From: Glaciecola sp. XM2
GTDB lineage: Bacteria > Pseudomonadota > Gammaproteobacteria > Enterobacterales > Alteromonadaceae
Length of the DNA: 64,000 bases
Reading direction: 5' to 3'
Assembly: GCF_018595715.1 (NCBI RefSeq)
Contig: NZ_JAHEOJ010000015.1
Coordinates: 1-64,000, forward strand
Shown here: positions 16,733 to 27,255 of the stretch, piece after piece
How positions within the stretch are numbered: the first letter of the stretch is position 1
Layout of the letters: every line of letters begins with the position of its first letter
Translations under genes and position numbers: made by a program
Notes under the pieces: model-generated
Databases searched by the model: none
The model's input: the letters and a program-made list of their open reading frames with translations, nothing else
Told to the model about the DNA's origin: nothing

Positions 16733-17161
16733 TTGAGCATTTTATGGCTTAAAGCCTTTCATGTATTTTTTATGATTGCATGGATGGCAGGCATTTTTTA
16801 TCTTCCCAGACTATTTGTTTACCATGCCGAAACAAAAGAGCAGGTAGTGCGCGATCAATTTAAAGTGATGGAAAGGCGTTTGTGGCTGTTTATCACGCCC
16901 TTTGCATTACTGACACTTGTGCTTGGCATAGCGATTATTTATGTATATGGCGCTCCATGGCTTGGCGCTAGTGCTTGGTTGCATGCAAAGCTTGCCCTTG
17001 TAGCTTTGTTTTATGCTTACCATATGTATCTGTGGCACCTGGTCAAAGTGTTTGCTAGGGACGAAAATACCCATAGCCCTAAGTTTTACCGCTTTTTAAA
17101 TGAAGCGCCGGTATTGGCGCTATTGGCGATTGTTATCCTTGCCATCCTCAAACCTTTTTAG
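16733..17161 (+). CDS. hemJ: Protoporphyrinogen oxidase HemJ
   Basis: A 142-residue protein with four membrane helices. WLKAFHVFFMIAWMAGIFYLPRLFVYH and the later HAKLALV and YHMYLW stretches match HemJ, which oxidises protoporphyrinogen IX to protoporphyrin IX in haem synthesis. TTG start at 16733 preceded by AAGGAAAG, 9 bases after the CLC gene, so the two are probably one transcript. The 3' end overlaps the convergent gene by 14 bases. Confidence 0.88.
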   Translation: MSILWLKAFHVFFMIAWMAGIFYLPRLFVYHAETKEQVVRDQFKVMERRLWLFITPFALLTLVLGIAIIYVYGAPWLGASAWLHAKLALVALFYAYHMYLWHLVKVFARDENTHSPKFYRFLNEAPVLALLAIVILAILKPF

Positions 17162-17780
17162 GATCCGCTTGCACAAAGGTTTCAAATTGATTGGGCAAAT
17201 ACGCCGCTAGCTTGCCAGACATACTGACATATTGCTTGAGCGTGCTTGATAAAGACTGAGCAATTAAGGGTAACTTGTCTTCGAGCTGTTTTTCTCCCCT
17301 AGCATGGGCCTGTTGTATCGCTAAGGTAGGGTCAGCAAAGGTTGAAAACACCAACAAGCAGTGCTGCAAATCTTTGCTTAGTTTGGGCGCTTCACTCGGG
17401 GCTTGTGTTTGCATATTCTTCCACGCATGGGCCCATTCACGCTCAGTAGACTGATGAGCCAACATAAGCCCGCTGCAATACTGCGCTAGCGCTTTTGAGT
17501 TTTCGGGCGTGTTGTACAGCGCATACGATGGTAATGTAAGCTGCTGATCTTTCATTGCGCCAAGCACTTGCTTGAAATAGGTGAATAACTGCGAAAAGAT
17601 ATAATCTGCTTGCTCGTTGTCTTGAACTTGCTCATGCTGTTTAATTGTCCACGGCAACCAAGTATCCGGTAAGGGTATTTCTGGGCAAGCACATGCGCCA
17701 GTAATGCACCCCTCCACAAAATAGCGAGAGTGTAGAAAATGCACATTTTCGGGTTGTTCGTATAGCGCAAGTAAATTCAT
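17148..17780 (-). CDS. UPF0149 (YecA/YgfB-like) family protein
   Basis: A 210-residue protein. FVEGCITGACACPEIPLPDTWLPWTI near residue 22 matches the family's 'leGyltalacaP' opening. The rest is helical. Such proteins have no settled biochemical role; YgfB-type members affect peptidoglycan-related gene expression in some species. No SEC-C metal-binding tail is present. Confidence 0.7.
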   Translation of the reverse strand: MNLLALYEQPENVHFLHSRYFVEGCITGACACPEIPLPDTWLPWTIKQHEQVQDNEQADYIFSQLFTYFKQVLGAMKDQQLTLPSYALYNTPENSKALAQYCSGLMLAHQSTEREWAHAWKNMQTQAPSEAPKLSKDLQHCLLVFSTFADPTLAIQQAHARGEKQLEDKLPLIAQSLSSTLKQYVSMSGKLAAYLPNQFETFVQADPKKV

Positions 17781-17859
17781 TGAATGCTAAAGCAACAAAA
17801 ATAAGAATCGTTAGTGCGGTATCATACCCGAAGCGCTTGATAAATAAAGGAGAAGGTTA

Positions 17860-19047
17860 GTGCGTTCAGCAGTAAAAGGCCTCATTGTAACAGCCGCTTT
17901 TATCGGACCTGGCACCGTCACCACCGCCTCTTTGGTGGGCGCTCAACTTGGCTATCAACTTGTGTGGGCCTTGTTGTTCGCACTCTTTGCAACTTGCGTT
18001 TTACAAGAGATGGCGTCTCGCTTAGGCATGGCTAGCGGACAGGGCTTGTCGCAAGCTATCTTGCTGCAATATTCACATCCGATTTATAAATGGGCGGTTA
18101 CTGTGCTCATTTGTATAGCAATAGGAGTCGGTAACGCAGCTTATGAAGGCGGAAACTTAACCGGTGCTGCACTTGGCTTAAGCGCCAGTTTTGGGGGCAG
18201 CATCGCAATATGGGCTAGCAGTTTAGGCACCATTGCCATTGCCCTGATCCTCAGCAACAAATACAACATGATAGAAGGCCTTCTTGTCACACTCGTTGCC
18301 ATTATGAGCATTGTATTTATTAGCTTAATGCTCGTCGCTGGGATCAATGGACAACTTTTTTGGTCGGGCGTGACCTTAGAGCACGGTTTGTTTAATAACT
18401 ATACGCTGTTGCTAGCTATCGTAGGCACGACGATTGTGCCCTATAACCTTTTTCTTCATGCAGGCATGAGCGTCAAAGACCACAAAGCAAACTCCCACGG
18501 CAAGACAGAGACAAACGCGGGGCTATTTGCATCGATTGGGCTTGGAGGCTTAGTCACATTCGCGGTGATGTCATCTGCTGCTACGGCGTTTTTCGCCACG
18601 GGTATTGTGATGGACAGGGGAAACATTGCCTCACAACTTGAACCTTTATTAGGCAATTACGCAAGCCTGTTTTTCGCACTTGGTTTATTTGCCGCAGGGC
18701 TTACCAGCGCAATCACAGCTCCATTGGCCGCAAGTTACGCATTAGCTGGCTTGTTTAACTGGAAAAGTGAGCTCAGTGACTGGCGATTTAAAGCTGTCAG
18801 TTTACTCATCATTGTCGCAGGCATACTAGTGTCGGTGTCGGGGGCAAAACCCTTTCTGATCATTGTGGTCGCTCAGGCAGCTAATGCTATTTTACTGCCA
18901 ATTTCAGCCATTCTCTTGATGATGGTATGCAACAATAGCGGGCTTATGGGGCAAGCAAGAAACCGATATGTTAGCAACACCGGTGGCATTGTTGTGGTCG
19001 TAACGGTGTTAGGTTTGGCAGGTTATAAGTTATTTAACTTAATATGA
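17860..19047 (+). CDS. Divergent Nramp-like divalent metal transporter
   Basis: A 395-residue protein with about eleven membrane helices. Overall pattern fits the Nramp superfamily: GPGTVTTASLVGAQLGYQLVW, LQEMASRLGMASGQGLSQ, TTIVPYNLFLHAG. The DPGN metal-binding motif of helix 1 is GPGT at residues 16-19, and the Met-Pro-His of helix 6 is Val193-Pro194-Tyr195. Canonical Mn and Fe ligands are therefore missing, as in NRMT-type magnesium transporters and other divergent clades. GTG start with AAGGAGAAGG upstream. Substrate not assignable. Confidence 0.85.
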   Translation: MRSAVKGLIVTAAFIGPGTVTTASLVGAQLGYQLVWALLFALFATCVLQEMASRLGMASGQGLSQAILLQYSHPIYKWAVTVLICIAIGVGNAAYEGGNLTGAALGLSASFGGSIAIWASSLGTIAIALILSNKYNMIEGLLVTLVAIMSIVFISLMLVAGINGQLFWSGVTLEHGLFNNYTLLLAIVGTTIVPYNLFLHAGMSVKDHKANSHGKTETNAGLFASIGLGGLVTFAVMSSAATAFFATGIVMDRGNIASQLEPLLGNYASLFFALGLFAAGLTSAITAPLAASYALAGLFNWKSELSDWRFKAVSLLIIVAGILVSVSGAKPFLIIVVAQAANAILLPISAILLMMVCNNSGLMGQARNRYVSNTGGIVVVVTVLGLAGYKLFNLI

Positions 19048-19063
19048 TAGTGAGAGTGTCGGT

Positions 19064-20257
19064 CTAACGGCGTTTTAGCCATAAACTTGGGTTAAGTGCT
19101 TTGCCTTTATGGCGAATTTCAAAGTATAAGCCAGGCTCAGCTTGGCCACCGCTATTTCCTACAAGGCTGATGGTATCGCCAGCCACTACATTGTCTCCAA
19201 CATTTCTAAGTAAGGCTTGATTGCGCCCATACACGCTCATGTAGCCTTTTCCATGGTCCACAATAGTCACTAAACCAAATCCTTTGAGCCAATCAGCATA
19301 TAAGATTTTACCATCCGCAACGGCATTAACAGGGGTCCCTGCCGACGAGTTTATGATGATCCCTTTCCAACGCACTTGGCCCTGTCTTCGTTTACCGAAC
19401 AAACGATTCATTTGACCTGATGTTGGCACAAGAAGCTGCCCTTTAAGCTGCGTTAGCCCTACTAACTCAACTTCCACATTCTCGCGATTTTGACTACGCA
19501 GTGCCTCAATCTCAGCTCTCTCAATTGCTTGGGTTAAGCTTCTTTCTTGTTGTTCGAGCTGGGCTACACGCGCTTGATCAGACTTAATTTGCGCATCTAA
19601 ATCGCGCAGCGTAACTTGACGAGCCTGTTGTCGTTCTCGCAATCTTTCGGCCTGAGTACGCTGTTGTGCAATCAATAGGATTTGCTGTTGCTCTTTATCT
19701 GCGAGTCGGCGCTTTAGTGATTCGAGGGAGGCGATAAGCTCTCTAAATTGAGTGATTTGTTCCTGACGTGCGCTGTTCAAGTATTGATAGTAAGTAAGGA
19801 CTCGCTCAAATTTACTGGCATCATCTTGATTGAACACCATCTTAGCGAAATCATAATTACCGGCCATAAATGCGCTTTTGATTTGATTCGCTAAAAACGC
19901 TTGCTGATTGTCAATATTGGTTTGTGTTTCGTTACGCTGTTTTTCTAGGTCGGTAATTTCGCTACGCGTGGTCGCAAGCGCTCTATCGGTTTGATTGAGT
20001 TGCGTAGCAGATTCTGCAATTTGTAACTCCGCAAGTTTCAGTTCTTGCTGCAGACGCTCAGAATCCTCTAACTTTTCTTCAAGTTGTTGCCGAGTTTGCT
20101 CAATCAGAGACTTTATATTTTCTAAATCGGCACTTTGATCCTGAGCAACACTTTGAGTGCCAATAATACAAAAGGCAATAAACAAGGCACAACGGTAAAA
20201 CGCTACAATCGCATGCAAGCGTTTTCGATTGCCTAGCCCACTGCCCGAGCGCGTCAT
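19064..20257 (-). CDS. envC: Murein hydrolase activator EnvC
   Basis: A 397-residue periplasmic protein. A signal region at about 18-38 is followed by a long coiled coil (about 45-265), then a degenerate LytM domain (about 280-395). The metal-binding residues of active M23 peptidases are absent (WKGIIINS replaces the His-containing strand), as in EnvC, which activates AmiA and AmiB amidases at the septum rather than cutting murein. One base separates it from gpmI, so the pair forms an operon, as in many gammaproteobacteria. Confidence 0.92.
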   Translation of the reverse strand: MTRSGSGLGNRKRLHAIVAFYRCALFIAFCIIGTQSVAQDQSADLENIKSLIEQTRQQLEEKLEDSERLQQELKLAELQIAESATQLNQTDRALATTRSEITDLEKQRNETQTNIDNQQAFLANQIKSAFMAGNYDFAKMVFNQDDASKFERVLTYYQYLNSARQEQITQFRELIASLESLKRRLADKEQQQILLIAQQRTQAERLRERQQARQVTLRDLDAQIKSDQARVAQLEQQERSLTQAIERAEIEALRSQNRENVEVELVGLTQLKGQLLVPTSGQMNRLFGKRRQGQVRWKGIIINSSAGTPVNAVADGKILYADWLKGFGLVTIVDHGKGYMSVYGRNQALLRNVGDNVVAGDTISLVGNSGGQAEPGLYFEIRHKGKALNPSLWLKRR

Positions 20258-20258
20258 G

Positions 20259-21788
20259 TTAGAGGAGACTCACAATGGGCTTGCCTGTCATCTCTTGAGG
20301 TTGTGGCATGCCCATAAGGTGCAACATGGTTGGGGCGACGTCACTTAGGGTGCCATTTTCTCTGGCTTTTGCCGGGCGTCCAACATAGATAAATGGCACA
20401 GGCTCGCTGGTGTGTGCGGTGTGCTCTACGCCAGTGCTAGGGTCTACCATTTGCTCAGCGTTGCCATGGTCTGCGGTTATCAAACATTCACCTTGCACCT
20501 GCTTTAAGGCATCTACAATTCGGCCAATGCAATGATCTACTGCTTCACATGCTTTTACCGCCGCTTCAAAGTTACCGGTGTGGCCTACCATATCGCCATT
20601 AGGGAAGTTACAAATGATGGCGTCGTACTCACGGGATAAAATCGCCTCAACGAGTTTGTCGGTCAATTCTGTTGAGTTCATTTCAGGTTGCAGATCGTAG
20701 GTTGCAACGTCTGGCGATTTAATCAATATCCTCGATTCGCCAGGGTATTCATCTTCTTTACCGCCGCTATAAAAAAATGTGACGTGCGCAAACTTTTCAG
20801 TTTCAGAAATACGCAGCTGCGTTTTGTCATGCTTGGCTAACCATTCACCCATCACATTCACTAAGTTCTCTTGTGGGTAGGCGCACGGCACATGTAACGT
20901 TGATTCATACTCGGTAAGCATCACAAAGTGGGTGTGAGGGAAACGCTTGCGCGTAAAGCCCGAAAATTCTTTGTCGACTAAAGCATGGGACATCGCTCGG
21001 GCGCGATCGGCCCTGAAGTTCATAAAAATAATACTGTCGCCATCTTCAACCCCGCCATAATGCCCGATGCTGCTGGCTTTTACGAATTCGTCATTTTCAT
21101 CTCGGTCGTAAGCATCTTGCAGGGCTTGCGCGGCACTTTTGGCATTGAAGTCTCCTTGGCCATCAACAATGAGGTTGTAGGCTTTTTCAATACGATCCCA
21201 ACGACTGTCTCTGTCCATTGCAAAGTAGCGCCCTACGATAGTCGCAAACTCGACACCTTCAAGCTCATCGCATACCTGCTGCGCCGCATCGATATATCCC
21301 ATAGCGCTGCGTGGTGGCGTATCTCGTCCGTCGAGAAAGGCGTGTAAATAGACACGTTCAACACCTTGCGCCTTAGCTAGACGTAAAGCTGCAAACAAAT
21401 GGTCTTGATGAGAGTGCACGCCCCCGTCTGATAAAAGCCCCATCACATGTACTGCCTTTTGTTGATTTTGCGCAGCTTGAATACCCTCTAAAATGACTGT
21501 GTTTTTGTCAAACTCGCCATCCTCTATCGCCTTGGTAATTTTAGTAAAGTCTTGATACACCACCCGCCCTGCGCCGAGGTTCACATGCCCTACCTCTGAA
21601 TTACCCATTTGCCCAGGCGGTAACCCAACATCTAAACCCGAGCCCGATATTAACGTGCTGGTATATTCTTGCGACAAGCGATCAAGATTAGGTGTATTTG
21701 CAGCGGCAATAGCGTTGTTTTCGGTAGCTTCTCTGTAGCCCCAACCATCGAGAATAATAAGGGCTAAGGGAGTTTTTTGTGATGTCAT
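20259..21788 (-). CDS. gpmI: 2,3-bisphosphoglycerate-independent phosphoglycerate mutase
   Basis: A 509-residue glycolytic enzyme interconverting 3- and 2-phosphoglycerate with two manganese ions. [11 protein letters not shown] holds the metal-binding Asp14, [15 protein letters not shown] the phosphorylated Ser64, and [27 protein letters not shown] and [10 protein letters not shown] the remaining ligands. Full length for the family. Confidence 0.97.
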   Translation of the reverse strand: MTSQKTPLALIILDGWGYREATENNAIAAANTPNLDRLSQEYTSTLISGSGLDVGLPPGQMGNSEVGHVNLGAGRVVYQDFTKITKAIEDGEFDKNTVILEGIQAAQNQQKAVHVMGLLSDGGVHSHQDHLFAALRLAKAQGVERVYLHAFLDGRDTPPRSAMGYIDAAQQVCDELEGVEFATIVGRYFAMDRDSRWDRIEKAYNLIVDGQGDFNAKSAAQALQDAYDRDENDEFVKASSIGHYGGVEDGDSIIFMNFRADRARAMSHALVDKEFSGFTRKRFPHTHFVMLTEYESTLHVPCAYPQENLVNVMGEWLAKHDKTQLRISETEKFAHVTFFYSGGKEDEYPGESRILIKSPDVATYDLQPEMNSTELTDKLVEAILSREYDAIICNFPNGDMVGHTGNFEAAVKACEAVDHCIGRIVDALKQVQGECLITADHGNAEQMVDPSTGVEHTAHTSEPVPFIYVGRPAKARENGTLSDVAPTMLHLMGMPQPQEMTGKPIVSLL

Positions 21789-21983
21789 TAGGTGCCTTTT
21801 AACTGGGTGTGTAAAGATAAATCGCGACGTATGACCTTAATTTACCAGTAATTATGTTGCGTATAAACTAGAAAAACTTCCCTCGCACACTTTTGAGCGC
21901 AACTAGCAGGTGTTTTTTAGGTGAGGTTTCTATATAATTCGCGTTCTTTCATTACAGTCACGTTTGGGTAGGATATCAGTACG

Positions 21984-22409
21984 ATGGACCACATCATTGA
22001 TTTTGCAAGAGATAATGTAATTTTATCTGGCATTTGGTTAGCTTTAGTAGTGATGTTGGTGTATTCCTTCATAGGCCCTGCGCTATCAAAGGTTAAACGT
22101 GTTGATAATCATGGCGCTACGCTGCTTATTAATAAGCAAGATGCAGTTTTATTAGATATTCGTGCACAAAAAGACTTTAAAGCCGGTCATATAGTGGGTG
22201 CACGTCAAATTAAACCTGAAGAAGTGCGCGAAGGAAACTTTTCAAAACTTGAAAAGTATAAATCAACACCCATTATTGTCGTCTGTGCAATGGGCAATTT
22301 AGCGGTAGGCACTGCTAGCAAAATGACAAAACAGGGCTTTAGTGATGTCAGTGTCTTAAGCGGCGGCATGAATGCTTGGCAATCTGCTGGTTTGCCCGTC
22401 GAGAAATAA
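21984..22409 (+). CDS. Membrane-anchored rhodanese-domain protein YibN
   Basis: A 141-residue protein. One membrane helix (about 13-35) is followed by a rhodanese domain: DAVLLDIRAQKDFKAGHI and VVCAMGN, where the Cys is the sulfur-accepting residue. It heads the cluster yibN-grxC-secB-gpsA, a widespread order. E. coli YibN associates with the Sec translocon and YidC. Confidence 0.88.
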   Translation: MDHIIDFARDNVILSGIWLALVVMLVYSFIGPALSKVKRVDNHGATLLINKQDAVLLDIRAQKDFKAGHIVGARQIKPEEVREGNFSKLEKYKSTPIIVVCAMGNLAVGTASKMTKQGFSDVSVLSGGMNAWQSAGLPVEK

Positions 22410-22445
22410 ATTGCCGCGCGACGCAAGAAACAAGGTATACACCAC

Positions 22446-22703
22446 ATGCAGAACGTAGAAATTTACACGAAAGATTTTTGCCCATATTGTTCACGCGCTA
22501 AAGCATTACTTGCTCAAAAAGGCGTGGAATTTACAGAATACAATTTGTTAAAGCAGCCAAACTTAAAAACGCAAATGGTTGAACGAGCCAACGGTGGTAC
22601 TACCGTTCCTCAGATTTTCATCGGCGATCGTCATATAGGCGGTTGCGATGATTTATTTGCATTAGAGTTTGCGAGTGATCTAGACGGTTTACTCAACGCA
22701 TAA
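22446..22703 (+). CDS. grxC: Glutaredoxin 3
   Basis: An 85-residue thiol oxidoreductase of usual size. CPYC at residues 12-15 is the active site, TVPQIFIG the cis-proline loop and GGCDDL the glutathione-binding loop. It reduces disulfides with glutathione. Confidence 0.95.
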   Translation: MQNVEIYTKDFCPYCSRAKALLAQKGVEFTEYNLLKQPNLKTQMVERANGGTTVPQIFIGDRHIGGCDDLFALEFASDLDGLLNA

Positions 22704-22725
22704 GCAATGTATTTTAAAATGTTGT

Positions 22726-22752
22726 CCGCCGGTGTATCCGGCGGTTTTTTTT
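22726..22752 (+). terminator. Intrinsic terminator after grxC
   Basis: CCGCCGG (22726-22732) and CCGGCGG (22738-22744) form a 7-base GC stem with a 5-base loop, followed by eight T residues. It separates grxC from secB, so secB-gpsA probably depend on read-through or their own promoter. Confidence 0.85.
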
Positions 22753-22774
22753 CACTAAACATACAGGTATCCCC

Positions 22775-23293
22775 ATGGCGGATGAGTCAAATAACAACCC
22801 AGCAGTAAAACCAGAAGAAGCCGGCAAGGCACAAGAAGTCCAATTTAGTCTTCAACGTATCTACACTAAAGATATTTCATTTGAAACGCCAAATTCACCT
22901 GGGATCTTTCAAAAGGAATGGAAGCCAGAGGTCAAACTAGACATCGATACTCGTACCACGCAGCTGGATACGAACGTATATGAAGTGGTGCTTTCTTTGA
23001 CGGTTACCGCGACTGTTGGCGAAGAAACTGGATTTTTGTGTGAAGTACAACAAGCCGGTATTTTTGCAATTGGCGAGATGCCAGAAGCGAACAAGGCGCA
23101 TACCTTGGGTTCATTTTGCCCGAATATGCTCTTCCCATATGCGCGTGAAGCTGTATCGAACTTAGTAAACCGCGGCACCTTCCCACCACTTAACCTTGCA
23201 CCCGTTAATTTTGATGCAATTTTTGCTTCATACGTGCAAAAAAGACGTGAGCAAGAAGCACAAAACGGCCAAGCTCCAAAGTTGGACGCTTAA
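22775..23293 (+). CDS. secB: Protein-export chaperone SecB
   Basis: A 172-residue cytosolic chaperone. [19 protein letters not shown] and [39 protein letters not shown] are the family signatures. SecB tetramers keep pre-proteins unfolded and pass them to SecA. Confidence 0.97.
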   Translation: MADESNNNPAVKPEEAGKAQEVQFSLQRIYTKDISFETPNSPGIFQKEWKPEVKLDIDTRTTQLDTNVYEVVLSLTVTATVGEETGFLCEVQQAGIFAIGEMPEANKAHTLGSFCPNMLFPYAREAVSNLVNRGTFPPLNLAPVNFDAIFASYVQKRREQEAQNGQAPKLDA

Positions 23294-23299
23294 CTTAGC

Positions 23300-24307
23300 A
23301 TGACGCAAAACAAGGCGAACGTGAGTATTATCGGGGCCGGCTCATACGGCACCGCACTTGCGTTTTGCCTGAGCCGCAATGAGCACCCGAGCTACCTATG
23401 GGGGCGTAATGCTGACGATATCGCCTCCATGGAGCGAGATAGAGCGAATAATCGCTATCTGGAAGGCTTTGTTTTTCCCGAACATCTGCACCCCTGCGCC
23501 GATCTTGAATTTGTGGTCAAACAAAGTGAGTTTTTATTGGTTGTCGTGCCCAGCTTCGCCTTTGCCGATATGCTGCGCCAAATTAAACCATTTCTCCAGC
23601 CTCATCATAAATTGATTTGGGCATCGAAGGGTTTAGAGCCCGACACTGGGCGTTTACTGCATTGCGTTGTAGAAGATATATTAGGTAAGCAGCTTCCAAA
23701 AGCCGTATTGTCGGGCCCTACCTTTGCCAAAGAGATGGCTGCTGGCTTACCCACCGCCATTACGCTTGCCAGTGAAGATGAGCAGTTAGCGGTAGAATTT
23801 AGCCAAATGCTAAACAACCCCAAGAATTTTAGGGTGTATCTAAACGATGACCTTATTGGTGTGCAACTAGGCGGTGCCGTAAAAAACGTCATTGCAATCG
23901 GCGCTGGTTTGGCAGACGGCTTAGGTTTTGGCGCGAATGCTCGTACTGCATTGATTACCCGTGGTCTTGCTGAGATGAAACGCCTTGGTGTGGCGATTGG
24001 CGCTAGTAGTGACTCATTTATGGGGATGGCGGGTTTAGGCGATTTAGTATTAACCTGCACCGACAACCAATCTCGTAACCGACGTTTTGGTTTAGCGTTA
24101 GGTCAAGGTTTGAGTGTAGAAGATGCAATAGCCAGTATTGGTCAAGTCGTTGAGGGCCATCGTAACACCGACGAAGTGCATATTTTGTCAAAAAAATACA
24201 ACATCGAGATGCCGATTTGCGAGCAAATTTATCAGGTCCTTTACCATGGTAAGAGCGCAAAAGAAGCTGCCGTTGCCTTGTTAAGTCGCCAACAAACCTC
24301 CGAATAA
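23300..24307 (+). CDS. gpsA: Glycerol-3-phosphate dehydrogenase (NAD(P)+)
   Basis: A 335-residue enzyme reducing dihydroxyacetone phosphate to glycerol 3-phosphate for phospholipid synthesis. GAGSYGTA is the nucleotide-binding loop, and [20 protein letters not shown] contains the catalytic lysine. It starts 6 bases after secB, the usual neighbour. Confidence 0.97.
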   Translation: MTQNKANVSIIGAGSYGTALAFCLSRNEHPSYLWGRNADDIASMERDRANNRYLEGFVFPEHLHPCADLEFVVKQSEFLLVVVPSFAFADMLRQIKPFLQPHHKLIWASKGLEPDTGRLLHCVVEDILGKQLPKAVLSGPTFAKEMAAGLPTAITLASEDEQLAVEFSQMLNNPKNFRVYLNDDLIGVQLGGAVKNVIAIGAGLADGLGFGANARTALITRGLAEMKRLGVAIGASSDSFMGMAGLGDLVLTCTDNQSRNRRFGLALGQGLSVEDAIASIGQVVEGHRNTDEVHILSKKYNIEMPICEQIYQVLYHGKSAKEAAVALLSRQQTSE

Positions 24308-24331
24308 ACAAAACGCCTGCATTCAAATTTA

Positions 24332-24796
24332 CTAACGCGCGTTTTCATATCCAAGCTGTCGCCAACTTTCATAGACAAACACCGCTACTGCGTTGGATAA
24401 ATTCATGCTTCGGCTGTCTGGAGACATGGGAATACGTACACGACACTCTGGTGGCAATGCAAAAATAATATCCTCAGGCAAGCCTCGCGTTTCGGGACCA
24501 AACAGTAATGCATCTGCAGCCTCATACTGCACATCTGAATGAAAAGTCTTACCTTTCGTCGTGCAAGCAAATACCCGCTTGGGCTTTGCTGAATCTAGGT
24601 AATCTTGCAGGCTTGCATGGCGCTTTACTTTTGCGAACTCATGATAATCTAACCCTGCGCGCCTCACCTTTTTTTCTTCCCAATCAAAGCCTAGCGGCTC
24701 GATAAGATGCAGTTGATAACCGGTGTTTGCGCAAAGGCGAATTATATTGCCGGTATTAGGTGGAATTTCTGGTTGATATAAAACAACGTCGAGCAT
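24332..24796 (-). CDS. trmL: tRNA (cytidine(34)-2'-O)-methyltransferase TrmL
   Basis: A 154-residue SPOUT methyltransferase, as long as E. coli Trm[32 protein letters not shown] and [24 protein letters not shown] form the knotted AdoMet-binding region. It methylates the wobble base of leucine tRNAs. The start at 24796 gives the canonical N-terminus. Confidence 0.95.
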   Translation of the reverse strand: MLDVVLYQPEIPPNTGNIIRLCANTGYQLHLIEPLGFDWEEKKVRRAGLDYHEFAKVKRHASLQDYLDSAKPKRVFACTTKGKTFHSDVQYEAADALLFGPETRGLPEDIIFALPPECRVRIPMSPDSRSMNLSNAVAVFVYESWRQLGYENAR

Positions 24797-24863
24797 GATA
24801 TGGGCGCAGTAAGACTGAATGTGCGCGTATGGTAGCAAAATGCACCTAAAACACTAGGTCTGT

Positions 24864-25844
24864 TTACGTTAGCTCAAAAAATGTCATTACGTGTGACATT
24901 GCCGGTTGACGATAGCAATCTTGTTCAAACAAGATCTCATGTTGCGCGTTGTCGATATTAACAAGCTTCGCATTTGGAAAAAGCGGGACTACTTGATCAA
25001 GTGCGCGATTATCAACAATCTTATCTCCCCCTGCTCGCAAGACGAGAAGAGGCCGATCAATTGATGGCGCAACAGATACTATTTTTTGCATAGCTCTCAA
25101 GGCAGCATCAAGCCATTGGAAAGTCACCCCGCCTAGTTGCACATCGGGATGATCTTTAAAGTAAGCTTTAAACCACTCATATCGCAGCGGGCTGCTGGTC
25201 AGCTTATTATCCTTAAAATCCACATCTTGGTAGTCACCTTGCCCGACAAAATAAGCCGAGGGGACTTTTAAAAAGCGATGCGTGTGAATGCCAATTGAGA
25301 GTATTAGCTTTACGATAAACATCGGTGCAGGCGCCAAGATCCCATACATTGGTGCACATAACACTACTCGGTCAAACAATTCAGGACGCTTGGCGACTAA
25401 TAGCGTGCCAATGGTGCTGCCCATAGAATGACATAGCAAGTGCACAGGTAAATGCGTTTGTTTAGATGTCTCTTGCAGCGTGGCAACGTAATCGAGCACT
25501 ATCGATTCGGCATCACCCACATAGGTGTCGAAAGTGTCTATGTAGCCATGAAATGCGTTAGCAATTAAACGAGTAGATTGGCCTTGACCTGTATGGTCAA
25601 AGGCAAACACCGAGCACCCGTTTTGATAAAGCTCCTCGATGATTTCAGCGTACTTTACAGCGCATTCAGAACGCCCTTGTAAAATCACTACCCAGCATTT
25701 TGCATCAGGGTTGACCACTTGACGATAATGCAATTTGCGGCCATCAGGATGTTGCCATACACCTGCGACAAGCTTCTCTTGTATAAAGGTTGGCAGGCGA
25801 TGTTGATAGTAATCGGTAAGTTGGGGTTCTAAGCTTAAATACAC
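24864..25844 (-). CDS. Alpha/beta hydrolase, lysophospholipase-like
   Basis: A 326-residue serine hydrolase resembling PldB/monoglyceride lipase. VVILQGRSECAVKYAEIIEELY and FAFDHTGQGQS precede the nucleophile elbow CHSMGS; late Asp (AGGDKIVDN) and His (NAQHEIL) complete a triad. It follows the cpxA-like gene with no gap, so may be co-transcribed. Confidence 0.82.
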   Translation of the reverse strand: MYLSLEPQLTDYYQHRLPTFIQEKLVAGVWQHPDGRKLHYRQVVNPDAKCWVVILQGRSECAVKYAEIIEELYQNGCSVFAFDHTGQGQSTRLIANAFHGYIDTFDTYVGDAESIVLDYVATLQETSKQTHLPVHLLCHSMGSTIGTLLVAKRPELFDRVVLCAPMYGILAPAPMFIVKLILSIGIHTHRFLKVPSAYFVGQGDYQDVDFKDNKLTSSPLRYEWFKAYFKDHPDVQLGGVTFQWLDAALRAMQKIVSVAPSIDRPLLVLRAGGDKIVDNRALDQVVPLFPNAKLVNIDNAQHEILFEQDCYRQPAMSHVMTFFELT

Positions 25845-27254
25845 CTAATTATCACTAATGGGCAATGTCATTGTAAGGCGCAATCCGCCGTAAGATGAAC
25901 ATGTTACAGTTATCTCACCATGATGCAAATTTACCGCCGCCTTTGCAATAGCTAATCCTAAACCACTGCCCTTGTTATGTGCTACACCTTGATTATTTGC
26001 TCGGTAGAAGGGGTCAAAAAGCTTATCCATATCGTTACTATCGAGTCCTTTACCGTCGTCATCAATACAAATTAAAAGATTGTTTTGCTCTACTTTAAAG
26101 TCGAGATAAACGTCGCTACTGGCAAACCTAATAGCGTTGCGCGCCAAATTTTCAAGCGCACTGACGATTGAGTCTTCATGCATACGCATCTCGACTTTGG
26201 GGATGTCAGAGCATGTTAGTGTTTTGCCCGTGGCATTTGCTTCAAACTCTAAGCTATCGACCACCGGCGAAAGCACCGCGTTTATGGGTTGCAAATCGAA
26301 AGAATAACTGTCTTTTGGCAACAGACCTTTGCTCACATTTTCAAGGCGCGTAAGTTTCAAAATTTGGCCAATCAGGTTATCCATTTGCACTATTTCTTGC
26401 TCAATTCGCGCCAAGTATTGCTCAGGTGCAGTCACCTTTTGTTCTTGCAGCATCGCAACGGCAAGTTGCAAGCGTGTCAGGGGCGTGCGAAGTTCGTGGG
26501 AAACGTTTGCCATCAACATTTGCTGTTGATGCATGCTACCACTGAGCTTATCGGCCATGGTATTGAAGTCATTTGCCAATTGCCCTATTTCGTCATGCCG
26601 TGCATTTGCATTGACAACCCGCGAACTCAAATCGCCATTTGCATAGCGCAAGCTAACACTGCGTAATTCTTCAATGGGTCGAGTGAGGCGCCATGCAAGT
26701 ATCAAACACAGTAGCGTGCCTAGTGTGATTACAACCGCAATACTGATACCCATAGAAGCAGGTTGTCGCTCATCACGACGCAATAAGCGCACCATGAAAA
26801 GCTTCCACTCAGTGGCATCTTGGTACATCGACAAAGGCCCAATAAGCTCCAAAGCGGGGGTTGTGATTAACAAGACTTGTGAAGCGTCTGCCAGTTGCAC
26901 GATGGAGCGCTCCTGAGGCAGTAAACGATTGGGAAAACTAAGTACGGTCTCCTCGGTTTGCGGATTAATGAGCAGTAGTTGCCAAGGGCCACGAGTTGCA
27001 ACGCGCCTAAGCGCTCTTTCAGCAGGCACCCCTCGATTGAGTAGGGCTTGCACGGCAACACTTGCCGCTTCAATTCGCTGGATGTGCGAAGGCTCCGGTT
27101 GTGCCACATCAATGGGGGGAGCTACGAGACGCGACACCACTAAGGCAGTCATCATGAGCGCAGCAATTGATAACCAAAACCAAATGATGATTTTACCAAA
27201 CAAGCTATTTATAGGATTGAAGCGTTGTAATACCGTTTTGATTTTGGTCAGCAT
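25845..27254 (-). CDS. cpxA: Sensor histidine kinase, CpxA-like
   Basis: A 469-residue inner-membrane kinase. Two membrane helices (about 22-46 and 170-192) flank a periplasmic domain. HAMP (about 193-245), HisKA with VSHELRTPLTRLQLA, and HATPase_c with ENLARNAIRFAS, DDDGKGLD and KGSGLGLAIAKA follow. The ATG at 27254 partly overlaps the end of the regulator gene and is preferred to an upstream TTG at 27266. The Cpx name rests on the neighbouring regulator and the divergent cpxP-like gene; the sensor domain is divergent. Confidence 0.85.
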   Translation of the reverse strand: MLTKIKTVLQRFNPINSLFGKIIIWFWLSIAALMMTALVVSRLVAPPIDVAQPEPSHIQRIEAASVAVQALLNRGVPAERALRRVATRGPWQLLLINPQTEETVLSFPNRLLPQERSIVQLADASQVLLITTPALELIGPLSMYQDATEWKLFMVRLLRRDERQPASMGISIAVVITLGTLLCLILAWRLTRPIEELRSVSLRYANGDLSSRVVNANARHDEIGQLANDFNTMADKLSGSMHQQQMLMANVSHELRTPLTRLQLAVAMLQEQKVTAPEQYLARIEQEIVQMDNLIGQILKLTRLENVSKGLLPKDSYSFDLQPINAVLSPVVDSLEFEANATGKTLTCSDIPKVEMRMHEDSIVSALENLARNAIRFASSDVYLDFKVEQNNLLICIDDDGKGLDSNDMDKLFDPFYRANNQGVAHNKGSGLGLAIAKAAVNLHHGEITVTCSSYGGLRLTMTLPISDN

Positions 27255-27255
27255 A

